Shown here one piece after another: positions 35,112 through 43,988 of a stretch of DNA of 64,000 bases. The notes under the pieces are model-generated. The model worked only from the letters and a program-made list of their open reading frames with translations. It ran no database searches and was not told where the DNA came from. The first letter of the stretch is position 1. The number at the start of each line of letters is the position of its first letter. The translations under genes were made by a program, and so were the position numbers. Source of the stretch: Paenibacillus odorifer (GTDB taxonomy: Bacteria; Bacillota; Bacilli; Paenibacillales; Paenibacillaceae); assembly GCF_000758725.1 (NCBI RefSeq), contig NZ_CP009428.1, forward strand, positions 186,001 through 250,000. The letters are read 5' to 3'.

Positions 35112-36281
35112 TCATTCTCCCAGTTTTTCAGCCTTCACCAAAATCTCTCGCAAAACCCGGGCAACCCGGCTTTTTCTTCTCTTTACTTTTACACTTATCC
35201 GTCTTAACGACTCTTGGTATACGGCGGTATCCTTGGGTTCATAGAGCTGTTTGGCGGCAATCCGTAACGTTCTTCTCATTAATATTGCTGATGAACGGGT
35301 TAACTTCGTTCGGTATCCTCTGCGCAAGACCCGTAAAGTATGTTTATACTTCTCTAAGTCTTCGTTTGGGGGAACAAGGGCGAACAGATTTAGGGAGGAG
35401 TCATTGAACCCGTAGCTTTTGAACATGATTTTTAGATTCTCAATATTTATGAGGTTTCCTCTGAAGTGGGTTGGATGTTCTTGGTGAACGCCGACAACTT
35501 CTTTGATGCTGTGAAAAGGGATTTTTAATCGATGCAGTCGATACCCAAGGTCCCAATCTTCGAGTCCATAGAGGATAAACTGTTCATTAAAACCTCCAGC
35601 ACGAGTTAATTGGCTGCGTCTTATGGACACACAACGTGTGACGAGTAACATCCAAGGGGCTACATCTGTGCTGGCAAATTGTTTTTTAGTATTTGGAGGA
35701 ACTCTTGAGGGAAAGGTGACTTTTGATAACGTCTCCGTCTGCTGAAGGATATCATTGGGTGTGATTAATGGGATGATTTCAGTCGCTGATTCGAAGTCGG
35801 GATTCCATAAGTTAGAAGGCGAAAGTGTATTGCGGCAATGCTCTTTTTCTTCAGGAGAAAAGTCTGGGTAGTAGTGGGTATAAGCGTCATCCCATGAGTG
35901 TGGAATACCTGAAATTATGGACTTAGGATATTTACGGTGATACTGGTTTACGATCCTAATGAAGTCAGGGAATACTAGAAAATCCGCATCGCAGAAGATG
36001 ACGTATTTCCCTTTTGCCTGACTCAGCCCCAGATTTCTCACGGCAGAACGGCCGCGTTGTTCCTGCTGAGCGACATAAATAAGCGGATAAGAAGTTTGAA
36101 AGCTTTCGACCATTTCCTTGGTACCATCTGTAGAACCGTCATCTGCGACGATCACCTCGAATCGATCCTTGGGATAGGTCTGTGTCTCGAATGAAGTGAG
36201 TGTAAGTAGCAGCTGCTGAAGTCGGTTATAGGTTGGAATTATGATGCTGTAACGGATAGCCAGAATGATCACCCCCACCAT
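35112..36281 (-). CDS. Family 2 glycosyltransferase
   Basis: 389-residue glycosyltransferase of the GT-A fold. The N-terminal motif is YSIIIPTYNRLQQLL, with the nucleotide-binding VIVADDGSTDGT and the metal-binding CDADFLVFPDF (DxD-type) near residue 97. The GLEDWDLGYRL segment near 245 is the acidic motif shared with chondroitin-type and galactosyltransferases. It probably adds a sugar to a cell-surface or secondary-metabolite acceptor; no partner gene adjoins it. The ATG at 36281 has no ribosome binding site of its own. GGGGGTG stands a few codons inside the frame, so a start at an alternative codon near 36266-36272 is possible. C-terminus is very basic. Confidence 0.85.
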   Translation of the reverse strand: MVGVIILAIRYSIIIPTYNRLQQLLLTLTSFETQTYPKDRFEVIVADDGSTDGTKEMVESFQTSYPLIYVAQQEQRGRSAVRNLGLSQAKGKYVIFCDADFLVFPDFIRIVNQYHRKYPKSIISGIPHSWDDAYTHYYPDFSPEEKEHCRNTLSPSNLWNPDFESATEIIPLITPNDILQQTETLSKVTFPSRVPPNTKKQFASTDVAPWMLLVTRCVSIRRSQLTRAGGFNEQFILYGLEDWDLGYRLHRLKIPFHSIKEVVGVHQEHPTHFRGNLINIENLKIMFKSYGFNDSSLNLFALVPPNEDLEKYKHTLRVLRRGYRTKLTRSSAILMRRTLRIAAKQLYEPKDTAVYQESLRRISVKVKRRKSRVARVLREILVKAEKLGE

Positions 36282-36402
36282 TTAATAAAAGCCCTTGAAT
36301 AGGATAAATAATAACAATATATTCAGGGACTTTAGCCTGGTCTAGTCAAACGCCTTTAAGGATCGAAATAGGCAGTGGACAGGGGCCAATATGGGATGAT
36401 CT

Positions 36403-36450
36403 TTAAAAAAGACAGCCCCTAAAGGAGATCTATCGATTCCTTTAGGGGCT
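36403..36450 (-). terminator. Terminator of the purine permease gene
   Basis: AGCCCCTAAAGGA (36414-36426) and TCCTTTAGGGGCT (36438-36450) form a perfect 13-bp stem; on the minus strand it is followed by GTCTTTTTTAAAG. It ends the permease transcript before the glycosyltransferase gene. Confidence 0.9.
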
Positions 36451-36465
36451 GCTCCTTTTTATTTT

Positions 36466-37818
36466 CTATTTTCCACTAGGTAATAATTTATTCAATAAGA
36501 TCGCTGCCAATGAAGCAGCTAGGATAGGTGAGCCTAATAAATACTGCACGAATGTAGGTAAAGAGTTCAAGTAGTCACCAGGAATGAGTACCAACGCCAA
36601 GGTGATGATCATAGGTAAGGCAATAATGTACATTTCTTTTTCGCCGATAGTTACATTCTTCATTACTTGCACACCATTAATTGCGATGATGCCGCAGATG
36701 ATGGCGAAGACGCCGCCGATTACAGCGGATGGAATGGAAGAGATCAAAGCGGCGAGTTTACCAGAACAACCAAAGAGGACAAACCATCCTCCTACAGCGA
36801 GAAAGACCCGGCGGCTGGCAACACCTGTAATGGAGATGATCCCTGCATTAGTTGAATAACCTGTAACAGGAGTCGAACCGAGCACAGAGGCAATAAGACA
36901 GCCAATTCCTTCTCCAATTACGCCGCGGTTAATATTTTTGTCTGTCAAAGGTTTATTGATTACATTGCTGACCGCAAACCAGGTGCCTGTTGTTTCAGCC
37001 AGCAGCACGATATAAATAATAACCATGGTGATAATAGCTGAAAAGTTGAAGGAAAAGCCGAAATCAACAAAAGCGATCCGCGGCATGCTAAACCATTTAG
37101 CGTTGCTTATCGCTGAGAAATCTAAAACGCCCATAATATTAGCGGAAATACATCCGACTACTAACGCCATCATTACGGAAAGAATTCGGAAGATAGATCC
37201 TTTATTACGGAACAAAGTACCGAGAATCACAAAAATAAGCAGTGTAGCGCCTGAAATAAGGGCTAATAATACGTTTTGATTAATTGAAGCGCCGGAGGCT
37301 CCGTAGATATTATCTCTGATCGCAACAGGCAATAAAGATAGACCTACAATGAAAATGATTGTGCCTCCTACGATAGGTGGGATAAAGTTTTTGACGATTT
37401 TATTAAAAATTCCAGCATAGCCCAAAATAATAACCAGGATGGCCCCGATTAAGCTGGCACCTAACACGGAGCTCCAACCGAGCTCCCCGCCACCACTAGC
37501 CGCATAAATACTGACGATCGCACCAAGCGGAACATAAGAAGGACCTTGAGCGATAGGCAGCTTCATACAGAAATAGGTTTGCACAATCGTTGCAAGTCCT
37601 GCGGCAATAAAGGTGGATTGGATTAACGCGCTGGACTGATTGGGTTGTAAGCCGATTAACATCGCAATAAGGAATGGCACTACATAGACATCCATAGCCA
37701 ATACATGTTGAAAACCGAGAATGACGGATTTACTAAATGAAACTTTTTCATCGGGTAGGACAGTTAATAGCTGTGATTCCAAATGTGCTTGCTCTTGTAC
37801 GTTTGCTTGTGTTTTCAC
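36466..37818 (-). CDS. NCS2-family purine (xanthine/uracil-type) permease
   Basis: 450-residue inner-membrane symporter with about twelve to fourteen hydrophobic segments. It shows the NCS2 family's SKSVILGFQHVLAMDVYVVPF start, the motif QGPSYVPLGAI, the segment LLAETTGTWFAVSN (acidic substrate-site residue) and PVTGYSTNAGIISITGVASR near the C-terminus. The gene lies 38 bp downstream of guanine deaminase, which suggests import of guanine or xanthine. The GTG at 37818 follows AAGGTGG by 8 nt; the in-frame GTG at 37830 is too close to that site. No PRPP-dependent or guanine riboswitch is seen ahead of the pair. Confidence 0.88.
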   Translation of the reverse strand: MKTQANVQEQAHLESQLLTVLPDEKVSFSKSVILGFQHVLAMDVYVVPFLIAMLIGLQPNQSSALIQSTFIAAGLATIVQTYFCMKLPIAQGPSYVPLGAIVSIYAASGGGELGWSSVLGASLIGAILVIILGYAGIFNKIVKNFIPPIVGGTIIFIVGLSLLPVAIRDNIYGASGASINQNVLLALISGATLLIFVILGTLFRNKGSIFRILSVMMALVVGCISANIMGVLDFSAISNAKWFSMPRIAFVDFGFSFNFSAIITMVIIYIVLLAETTGTWFAVSNVINKPLTDKNINRGVIGEGIGCLIASVLGSTPVTGYSTNAGIISITGVASRRVFLAVGGWFVLFGCSGKLAALISSIPSAVIGGVFAIICGIIAINGVQVMKNVTIGEKEMYIIALPMIITLALVLIPGDYLNSLPTFVQYLLGSPILAASLAAILLNKLLPSGK

Positions 37819-37856
37819 TCCGATGCCCACCTTAAGTTTTTTAGTTTAATTAATCT

Positions 37857-39221
37857 TTAACGCGAATGAACTTTTTCACCCTGTACCCAGACTTCACGGA
37901 TATTTTCAGGCCGGGCCAGATACATTATCTTTTGAAAAATATCTTGCAAATCCTCATTCTCATCAAAGATGGGCAATTTCGCCGACGGTAATTTCGTATC
38001 AATAATTTGAACATCCCAGGTATAACCTTCTAGTAACCGGCCGATAGGTAAGCTTAAGCTTTCCCCGCCGCCAGCGGTAGCAAGATAAAAGGATTCATGG
38101 ATCGTAATCCGTGATCCGGGTACTCCGCGATTTGGTGCAGACAGGGAAGGATTCACACCATCCTCCAGCATTCTTGAAGACATTACGGCTTGTCTAATGT
38201 TATCGAAGAGACTAGGTGAAAAACCTCCGGAAATATCAGAGCCTAAACCAATCTCCACGCCTTTGGCATGGAAGTCAGCGATCGGAATAACACTATTGGC
38301 AAAATACGCGTTGGATATCGGACAATGAGCAATAGCTGTTCCTGTCTCTGCAAACAAATTCACATCATCTTCATCTAAAAAATTACAATGTGCCATTACA
38401 GATTTATCACTGAGCAGACCAAAATCATGCAAGGCAAAAGCATCGTTTTTCTGGAACCGTTCTTGCACATAACCGTGCGCCCAATCACTTTCACTACAGT
38501 GCGATTGAACATACGTATCATATTTAGCGGCTAGTTCTCCCAAGCCTTGTAAAGCCTCATTAGTGCAGCTTGGAATGAACCTTGGTGTCACTACTGGATA
38601 TACGCCTTGTTTAGTAGATTTAGCGAGTTCTTGTACAGCTAGTATAAATTCTTCCGTATCCACTAGTGCGGTATGGGTGTCGGAGTCGCGGTAATTCTCA
38701 GGATTTCCCTGCGGATCGTCCATAACCACTTTTCCAACGAGTCCACGTTGCCCTTTTTCCGCACATATTTTAGCCAATAATAAACTGGCCTCTTTATGCA
38801 CCGTTGCAAAATAAAGTGCTGTAGTTGTTCCGTTTGCGAGCAAAGTGCCAACCACGTCATCGTAGACTTTTTTTGCAAAAGCCAGGTCCGAGAATTTAGA
38901 CTCCAGTGGGAAGGTATAAGTATTTAGCCAATCATAGAGTGGAATATCTAATGCAGTTCCAGATTGAGCCCATTGTGGCGCGTGAACATGCAGGTCGATA
39001 AAGCCGGGCAAAAAATACTGGCCTTCAGCTAATACATGAAAATTGTCCTGACCTTGATAAGCATCAAGCAAGGGTTGATAGTCGGGGTGCTTCGGTGCAA
39101 CAATCATTTCTATCATCCCATCCGTGTTGATACAGAAGAGATGGTCCTTTAAAATTTGAATTTCTTTTGGGGATAGGCTAGAAAATGAAGTGCCTAGGAA
39201 TATTTGCATATATTTTCTCAT
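37857..39221 (-). CDS. guaD: Guanine deaminase (amidohydrolase family)
   Basis: 454-residue metal-dependent amidohydrolase that converts guanine to xanthine. The first metal motif PGFIDLHVHAPQ, the substrate-site HCSESDWAHG, AHCNFL and the C-terminal metal aspartate in GLGSDISGG are all present and in family order. Differing from the small cytidine-deaminase-like GuaD of B. subtilis, this is the long eukaryote-like type. The start is the ATG at 39221 behind AAGGCGG; the frame continues to 39296 without a ribosome binding site. It shares a transcript with the purine permease, forming a purine salvage unit. Confidence 0.88.
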   Translation of the reverse strand: MRKYMQIFLGTSFSSLSPKEIQILKDHLFCINTDGMIEMIVAPKHPDYQPLLDAYQGQDNFHVLAEGQYFLPGFIDLHVHAPQWAQSGTALDIPLYDWLNTYTFPLESKFSDLAFAKKVYDDVVGTLLANGTTTALYFATVHKEASLLLAKICAEKGQRGLVGKVVMDDPQGNPENYRDSDTHTALVDTEEFILAVQELAKSTKQGVYPVVTPRFIPSCTNEALQGLGELAAKYDTYVQSHCSESDWAHGYVQERFQKNDAFALHDFGLLSDKSVMAHCNFLDEDDVNLFAETGTAIAHCPISNAYFANSVIPIADFHAKGVEIGLGSDISGGFSPSLFDNIRQAVMSSRMLEDGVNPSLSAPNRGVPGSRITIHESFYLATAGGGESLSLPIGRLLEGYTWDVQIIDTKLPSAKLPIFDENEDLQDIFQKIMYLARPENIREVWVQGEKVHSR

Positions 39222-39261
39222 GATTTCCGCCTTAATGTTCGTCTTTTGGTGTGCATTCGTT

Positions 39262-39290
39262 ATTATAATCCGTGAAAAAGGATAAGTCCA
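39262..39290 (-). promoter_or_regulatory. Sigma-A promoter of guaD
   Basis: On the minus strand TGGACT (39285-39290) and TATAAT (39262-39267) are separated by exactly 17 bp. The 5' leader contains GACGAACATT at about 39230, a partial match to the Bacillus PurR box. Confidence 0.65.
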
Positions 39291-39412
39291 GACCAAAAGT
39301 CGAATAAAGGCGTAATTGACGGATAGGAGGAGCGGAGGAATTGAAACCGAATATGACGCATAGACGTCATGTTCGCTATGCTAGAATACAGAAAAAGATA
39401 GGGGGAAGCAAA

Positions 39413-40039
39413 ATGCCAAAACATGAATATAGAAAGCATGAAAAGGAGTTATATCAACCCAAAGCTAAGCCGCAATTATTAGAAGTTGGGAAACAGAAAT
39501 TCATCTGTATAAAAGGTAAAGGTAATCCTAATCATGAGGATTTTTTAGAAAGAGTCGGGGTTCTATACTCTCTGTCCTATGCGGTGAAAATGATGCCTAA
39601 AAATGGATTTACTCCGGAGGGTTATTTTGATTATACGGTATATCCACTCGAAGGATTATGGGATTTGACAGAGGAAGGTAGAAATCACAAGGATTTAATA
39701 AAAGATGAATTACTATATACAATAATGATAAGACAACCGGATTTTGTAACAAGAGAGACGGTAGAAAGAGCTTTTGAGATAGTAAATAAAAAGAAACCTC
39801 ACCCCCTATTGAAAGAGGCATATTTTGATGAATTAGAAGATGGCTTATCGGTGCAAATCTTGCATATTGGTTCATATGATAGTGAACCTGAATCATTCCA
39901 ACAATTAAAAATGTTTATAGATGAAAACAATTATGTGCTAAAAACGCTTGTTCATAGAGAAATTTATCTGTCGGATGCTAGAAAAGTAGAACACGATAAG
40001 TTGAAAACCATTTTAAGATATAGAATTAATAAAAAATAG
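39413..40039 (+). CDS. GyrI-like small-molecule-binding protein
   Basis: 208-residue soluble protein of the GyrI/SbmC-like (SOUL-related) effector-binding fold. The pattern QKFICIKGKGNPNHEDFLERVGVLYSLSYAVK and the C-terminal LSVQILHIGSYDSEPESFQQLKMFI are typical of stand-alone family members, which bind or hydrolyse small xenobiotics. There is no DNA-binding domain. The ATG at 39413 follows GGGGGAAG at 39401-39408, and a TAGAAT -10 box lies at about 39382. It is divergent from guaD. Confidence 0.8.
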   Translation: MPKHEYRKHEKELYQPKAKPQLLEVGKQKFICIKGKGNPNHEDFLERVGVLYSLSYAVKMMPKNGFTPEGYFDYTVYPLEGLWDLTEEGRNHKDLIKDELLYTIMIRQPDFVTRETVERAFEIVNKKKPHPLLKEAYFDELEDGLSVQILHIGSYDSEPESFQQLKMFIDENNYVLKTLVHREIYLSDARKVEHDKLKTILRYRINKK

Positions 40040-40154
40040 CAGGTCGGCTTCGATTCCTTTACGGTTATAGGAAATGAATGCGGTTACCATCTTGTGATAT
40101 AATAGATGAAATCGATCGATAGTTTGAGAAAATTGGATTAGGAGTGTTGCCTGG

Positions 40155-40343
40155 ATGAGAAGATACAACATTTGGCGCCCGTTGATGTTAATTATTGTTG
40201 CTGTACTTACAAAAAGCTTGGTCACTAACCTGTGTATTTTGTTTGGTATGCAGGCTGAATCAGCAAGTAGTATGGGGACGCTGGGCATGGTCATTGCCGG
40301 TTTAGTGATGTACAATCGCATGACAAATCGCCGACGTAAATAA
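40155..40343 (+). CDS. Small two-helix membrane protein
   Basis: 62-residue protein with two hydrophobic segments (residues about 9-30 and 40-54) and a strongly basic end (NRMTNRRRK). AGGAGTG at 40140 and a TATAAT box near 40097 support expression. No family recognised. Confidence 0.6.
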   Translation: MRRYNIWRPLMLIIVAVLTKSLVTNLCILFGMQAESASSMGTLGMVIAGLVMYNRMTNRRRK

Positions 40344-40430
40344 GCTGGCCGGATAGATTATAAACGTCTGGTTATTATGTTATAGTAAAGATTGAAATAA
40401 AACTTGTATCGACCTGAAAAGGAGTACTTC

Positions 40431-41153
40431 ATGACACAGTTTGTCTACAAACAAATTATTGATGACTTAAAAATGAAAATTTTTGCTGGGCAGTTTCCCG
40501 ACATGAAATTACCGGATGAACGAACGCTTAGTGAAACTTATCAAGTGAGTCGTAGTTCTATTAAAAGTGCTCTGACTAAAATGGCAAATGCCGGCATTAT
40601 TTTTAAAAAGCGTGGCTCAGGGACATTTATAAATCCTTTATACATAAAAAATGAATCTATTTTTAACTACGAAGGCTCTAATTTAGGTGTCACCGACAAT
40701 TTTCAAATGAATGGGAAGAAGCCAAAGATTAAAGTTCTGAAATTCGAGGTCATTCCACCAACGGAAGAACTGCAACGGGATCTGTTTTTAGGACCACATG
40801 ATTTTGTATACAAAATCGTTCGCTTGCGTCTTTTTGATGATGAACCCTTTATGATTGAAACGGGTTATATCCCAATCAAAATCGTGCAGAACTTAAATCA
40901 GACTATTATTGAAGGATCTATCTTTAATTATTTGGAGGATTCACGGAACCTGGCGGTAACCAAATCCTTTTTATCGATATCCGCAGAACCCTCTGAGGCT
41001 ACGGATCAAGAGCTGCTGCATTTGCAGGCGAATGAACCAGTAAGCATTATGGAAGGGATTTTCTTTTTAGATAATGGCACACCCTTTGAATTCTCCCATA
41101 TGCGCTTCCACTATAAATACTTAAAATTTAATACCTTTGTGTCCGTTCATTAA
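40431..41153 (+). CDS. GntR/HutC-family regulator with UTRA domain
   Basis: 240-residue regulator. The N-terminal winged helix-turn-helix (LPDERTLSETYQVSRSSIKSALTKMANAGIIFKKRGSGTFI, residues about 27-68) is of the GntR type. Residues 95-235 are a UTRA effector-binding domain (VYKIVRLRLFDDEPFMIETGYIP; FLDNGTPFEFSHMRFHYKYLKF). AAAGGAG precedes the ATG. It sits 293 bp upstream of phosphoketolase in the same direction and is a good candidate for its regulator. The effector would then be a sugar phosphate, but this is inference from position. Confidence 0.88.
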   Translation: MTQFVYKQIIDDLKMKIFAGQFPDMKLPDERTLSETYQVSRSSIKSALTKMANAGIIFKKRGSGTFINPLYIKNESIFNYEGSNLGVTDNFQMNGKKPKIKVLKFEVIPPTEELQRDLFLGPHDFVYKIVRLRLFDDEPFMIETGYIPIKIVQNLNQTIIEGSIFNYLEDSRNLAVTKSFLSISAEPSEATDQELLHLQANEPVSIMEGIFFLDNGTPFEFSHMRFHYKYLKFNTFVSVH

Positions 41154-41157
41154 AAGT

Positions 41158-41183
41158 AAGACTGGGGAATTTTTCTCGGTCTT
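41158..41183 (+). terminator. Terminator after the GntR gene
   Basis: AAGACTGGG pairs with CTCGGTCTT, allowing G-U, and is followed by a run of T residues. The 41184-41446 leader of xfp holds TTGACA near 41293 as a possible -35 box and nothing else certain. Confidence 0.75.
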
Positions 41184-41446
41184 ATTTTTTTTATTTTGCG
41201 CAAAATAGATGAAGGACGAGTAGCAAATATCCCCGCAAACTACAGCCCATATTTTTACATATATATTAATATTGACGTATTTTTACAGACAATTGACACC
41301 GTTTTTCATACTATGTTCATATTTTCACAAAATTGGACCGTATCATTTGTTGAAAAGGTTGAATTAATTTTTGGCGGCGGTATGATGTACTTGTGGAAGA
41401 AATTACGGCAATGTAGACACAGAAAAAATTTTGGGGAGTGGAAGAA

Positions 41447-43828
41447 ATGGTATTATCCATGGATGTTGATTACTCATCAAAAACTTATTTAGAGAAGCTT
41501 GATGCATACTGGCGCGCAACTAACTACATCTCTGTAGGTCAACTGTATTTGAAAGATAATCCGTTGTTAAGAGAACCGCTGAAAGAAGCAGACGTAAAGA
41601 TTAAGCCAATTGGACACTGGGGAACTATTCCCGGCCAGAACTTTATTTATGCCCATTTGAATCGGGTCATTACTAAATATGATTTGAATATGTTCTATAT
41701 CGAGGGTCCTGGTCATGGCGGTCAGGTCATGGTTTCGAACTCCTATCTCGATGGTAGCTATACTGAAATTTATCCGGAAATTACACAAGATATCTCAGGT
41801 CTGAAGAAATTGTTCAAACAATTCTCTTTCCCAGGTGGAGTTGCTTCCCATGCTGCCCCTGAAACACCTGGATCGATCCACGAAGGTGGCGAATTAGGTT
41901 ATTCTCTATCCCACGGTGTAGGTGCAATTCTGGATAATCCAGATTTAATCTCCGCTGTTGTTATTGGCGATGGAGAGGCTGAAACTGGCCCATTAGCGGC
42001 TTCATGGTTCTCCAACCGGTTCATCAATCCAGTTACTGATGGTGCAGTTCTGCCGATCTTGCACTTAAATGGTTTCAAAATCAGTAACCCGACGATTCTG
42101 TCTCGTCAATCCAAAGAAGAAATTACTGCATACTTTAAAGGTATGGGTTGGGAACCGTTCTTCGTTGAAGGCGAAAATCCTGATCTAATGCATCCAGAAA
42201 TGGCTAAGGTGCTTGATACCATCGTAGAAAGAATTGAAGCGATTCAAAAGAATGCACGTGACAACAATGACCTTACGCGTCCGGTTTGGCCAATGTTGGT
42301 CTTCCGTTCTCCTAAGGGCTGGACGGGTCCAAAGCAATGGGATGGTGTTCCGAATGAGAACTCGTTCCGTGCCCATCAGGTGCCGATTCCAGTGGATCAA
42401 AAGAATATGAAACATGCTCCAGCGTTATTGGAGTGGATGAACAGCTATAGACCAGAAGAATTATTTGATGACAATGGTCGTCTGAACGCTGAACTTGCTG
42501 AGATTCTGCCAACTGGCGACAGACGTATGGGAATGAACCCAGTTACTAATGCTGGCAACCAGATTAAAGATCTAAACTTACCCAATTTCCGTAAGTTCGC
42601 ACTTGATAATTCCAAACCAGGTGAAGTAATAGCACAAGATATGGCCGTTCTGGGTAAATACATGAAAGATGTTATCTCTCTGAACGAAGAGAACCGCAAT
42701 TTCAGAATTTTCGGACCGGATGAAACAATGTCCAACCGTCTGGGACCTGTCTTTGAAGTGACGAAACGTCAATGGTTGGATCAAGTGATTGAGCCGAATG
42801 ATGAATTCCTAGCTTCTTATGGCCGTGTTATCGATTCCCAATTGTCTGAACATCAGGCAGAAGGTTTGCTTGAAGGTTACGTATTGACAGGTCGCCATGG
42901 TTTCTTTGCAAGCTATGAAGCTTTCTTGCGTGTCGTGGATTCGATGATTACTCAGCATTTCAAATGGCTGCGTAAAGCAACAGATCAAAGCTGGCGTGCG
43001 GATATTCCATCATTGAATGTGGTAGCAACTTCAACTGTATTCCAACAAGACCACAATGGTTACACTCACCAAGATCCAGGTTTGCTAGGTCACTTGGCTG
43101 ATAAAAAACCAGAATTTATCCGTGAGTATTTGCCGGCTGATGCGAACTCCTTGCTGGCTGTCTTTGACACCGTCTTAAATGACCGTCAAAAAATTAACTT
43201 GATCGTTTCTTCCAAACATCCTCGTCCACAATGGTTCAGTGCGGATGAAGCACAAGAGCTGGTGGATAAAGGACTGAAGATTATTGACTGGGCAAGCACC
43301 GATCAAGGTGGAGAGCCTGATGTTGTCTTTGCTTCTGCAGGTACAGAACCAACTATCGAAAGCTTGGCTGCAATCTCTATCCTGCATGAAAAACTGCCGA
43401 ACCTTAAGATTAGATATATCAACGTGGTAGACTTGTTGAAACTGAGAAGTCAAAAATTAGATCCGCGTGGCTTATCTGACGAAGAGTTTGATCAATTTTT
43501 CACAAAAGATAAACCAGTTATCTTCGCTTTCCACGGATATGAAGGTCTGATTAAAGACTTGTTCTTTGATCGCCATAACCATAACCTGCACGTACACGGA
43601 TACCGCGAGAATGGCGATATCACAACACCATTCGATATGCGCGTATTGAATCAAATGGACCGCTTTGACTTGGCGAAGGAAGCTGTTCTGAGCTTGCCTA
43701 ATGCTAACGACTATAAAGCGATCGCAGATGAAATGGATGCTATCGTTAAGAAACATCACCAATTCATTCGTGAAGAGGGTATTGATTTGCCAGAAGTAGA
43801 GAACTGGGTATGGAAAGCTTTGAAATAA
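41447..43828 (+). CDS. xfp: Xylulose-5-phosphate/fructose-6-phosphate phosphoketolase
   Basis: 793-residue thiamine-diphosphate enzyme. It splits xylulose-5-phosphate or fructose-6-phosphate with phosphate to acetyl phosphate and a shorter sugar phosphate. Signatures include [27 protein letters not shown] and [15 protein letters not shown], the ThDP-binding [14 protein letters not shown] near residue 180, and [12 protein letters not shown] near 530. The length is typical. The ATG at 41447 follows GGGGAGTGG; an earlier in-frame start at 41438 lies on the ribosome binding site. Strong codon bias suggests high expression. It is an alternative to lower glycolysis encoded at the start of this window. 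Confidence 0.95.
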   Translation: MVLSMDVDYSSKTYLEKLDAYWRATNYISVGQLYLKDNPLLREPLKEADVKIKPIGHWGTIPGQNFIYAHLNRVITKYDLNMFYIEGPGHGGQVMVSNSYLDGSYTEIYPEITQDISGLKKLFKQFSFPGGVASHAAPETPGSIHEGGELGYSLSHGVGAILDNPDLISAVVIGDGEAETGPLAASWFSNRFINPVTDGAVLPILHLNGFKISNPTILSRQSKEEITAYFKGMGWEPFFVEGENPDLMHPEMAKVLDTIVERIEAIQKNARDNNDLTRPVWPMLVFRSPKGWTGPKQWDGVPNENSFRAHQVPIPVDQKNMKHAPALLEWMNSYRPEELFDDNGRLNAELAEILPTGDRRMGMNPVTNAGNQIKDLNLPNFRKFALDNSKPGEVIAQDMAVLGKYMKDVISLNEENRNFRIFGPDETMSNRLGPVFEVTKRQWLDQVIEPNDEFLASYGRVIDSQLSEHQAEGLLEGYVLTGRHGFFASYEAFLRVVDSMITQHFKWLRKATDQSWRADIPSLNVVATSTVFQQDHNGYTHQDPGLLGHLADKKPEFIREYLPADANSLLAVFDTVLNDRQKINLIVSSKHPRPQWFSADEAQELVDKGLKIIDWASTDQGGEPDVVFASAGTEPTIESLAAISILHEKLPNLKIRYINVVDLLKLRSQKLDPRGLSDEEFDQFFTKDKPVIFAFHGYEGLIKDLFFDRHNHNLHVHGYRENGDITTPFDMRVLNQMDRFDLAKEAVLSLPNANDYKAIADEMDAIVKKHHQFIREEGIDLPEVENWVWKALK

Positions 43829-43857
43829 ACGTATAGCCAGTACCATAGGAAGTAATA

Positions 43858-43888
43858 CAAAAAGACACCTTTAGAGGTGTCTTTTTAT
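43858..43888 (+). terminator. Terminator after xfp
   Basis: AAAAAGACACCT pairs with AGGTGTCTTTTT, about 30 nt after the stop codon. It is a further copy of the GACACC/GGTGTC hairpin. Confidence 0.9.
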
Positions 43889-43988
43889 TTGTTTAAATAA
43901 CCATACAAAACAATTATAATCATTTTTTCATCTTTACCACTGTAAATATATGTGAGTAAATAGGTGGGTAAAGAAAGGGGAGAAATGT

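Noticed and set aside
35099..35407. 102-codon plus-strand frame opposite the glycosyltransferase end
   Set aside because: Antisense shadow without ribosome binding site; the glycosyltransferase motifs are on the minus strand.
37819..39300. Purine riboswitch ahead of the guaD-permease pair
   Set aside because: The leader between promoter and start codon is only about 35 nt, too short for the known guanine or PRPP aptamers, and none of their conserved cores is present.
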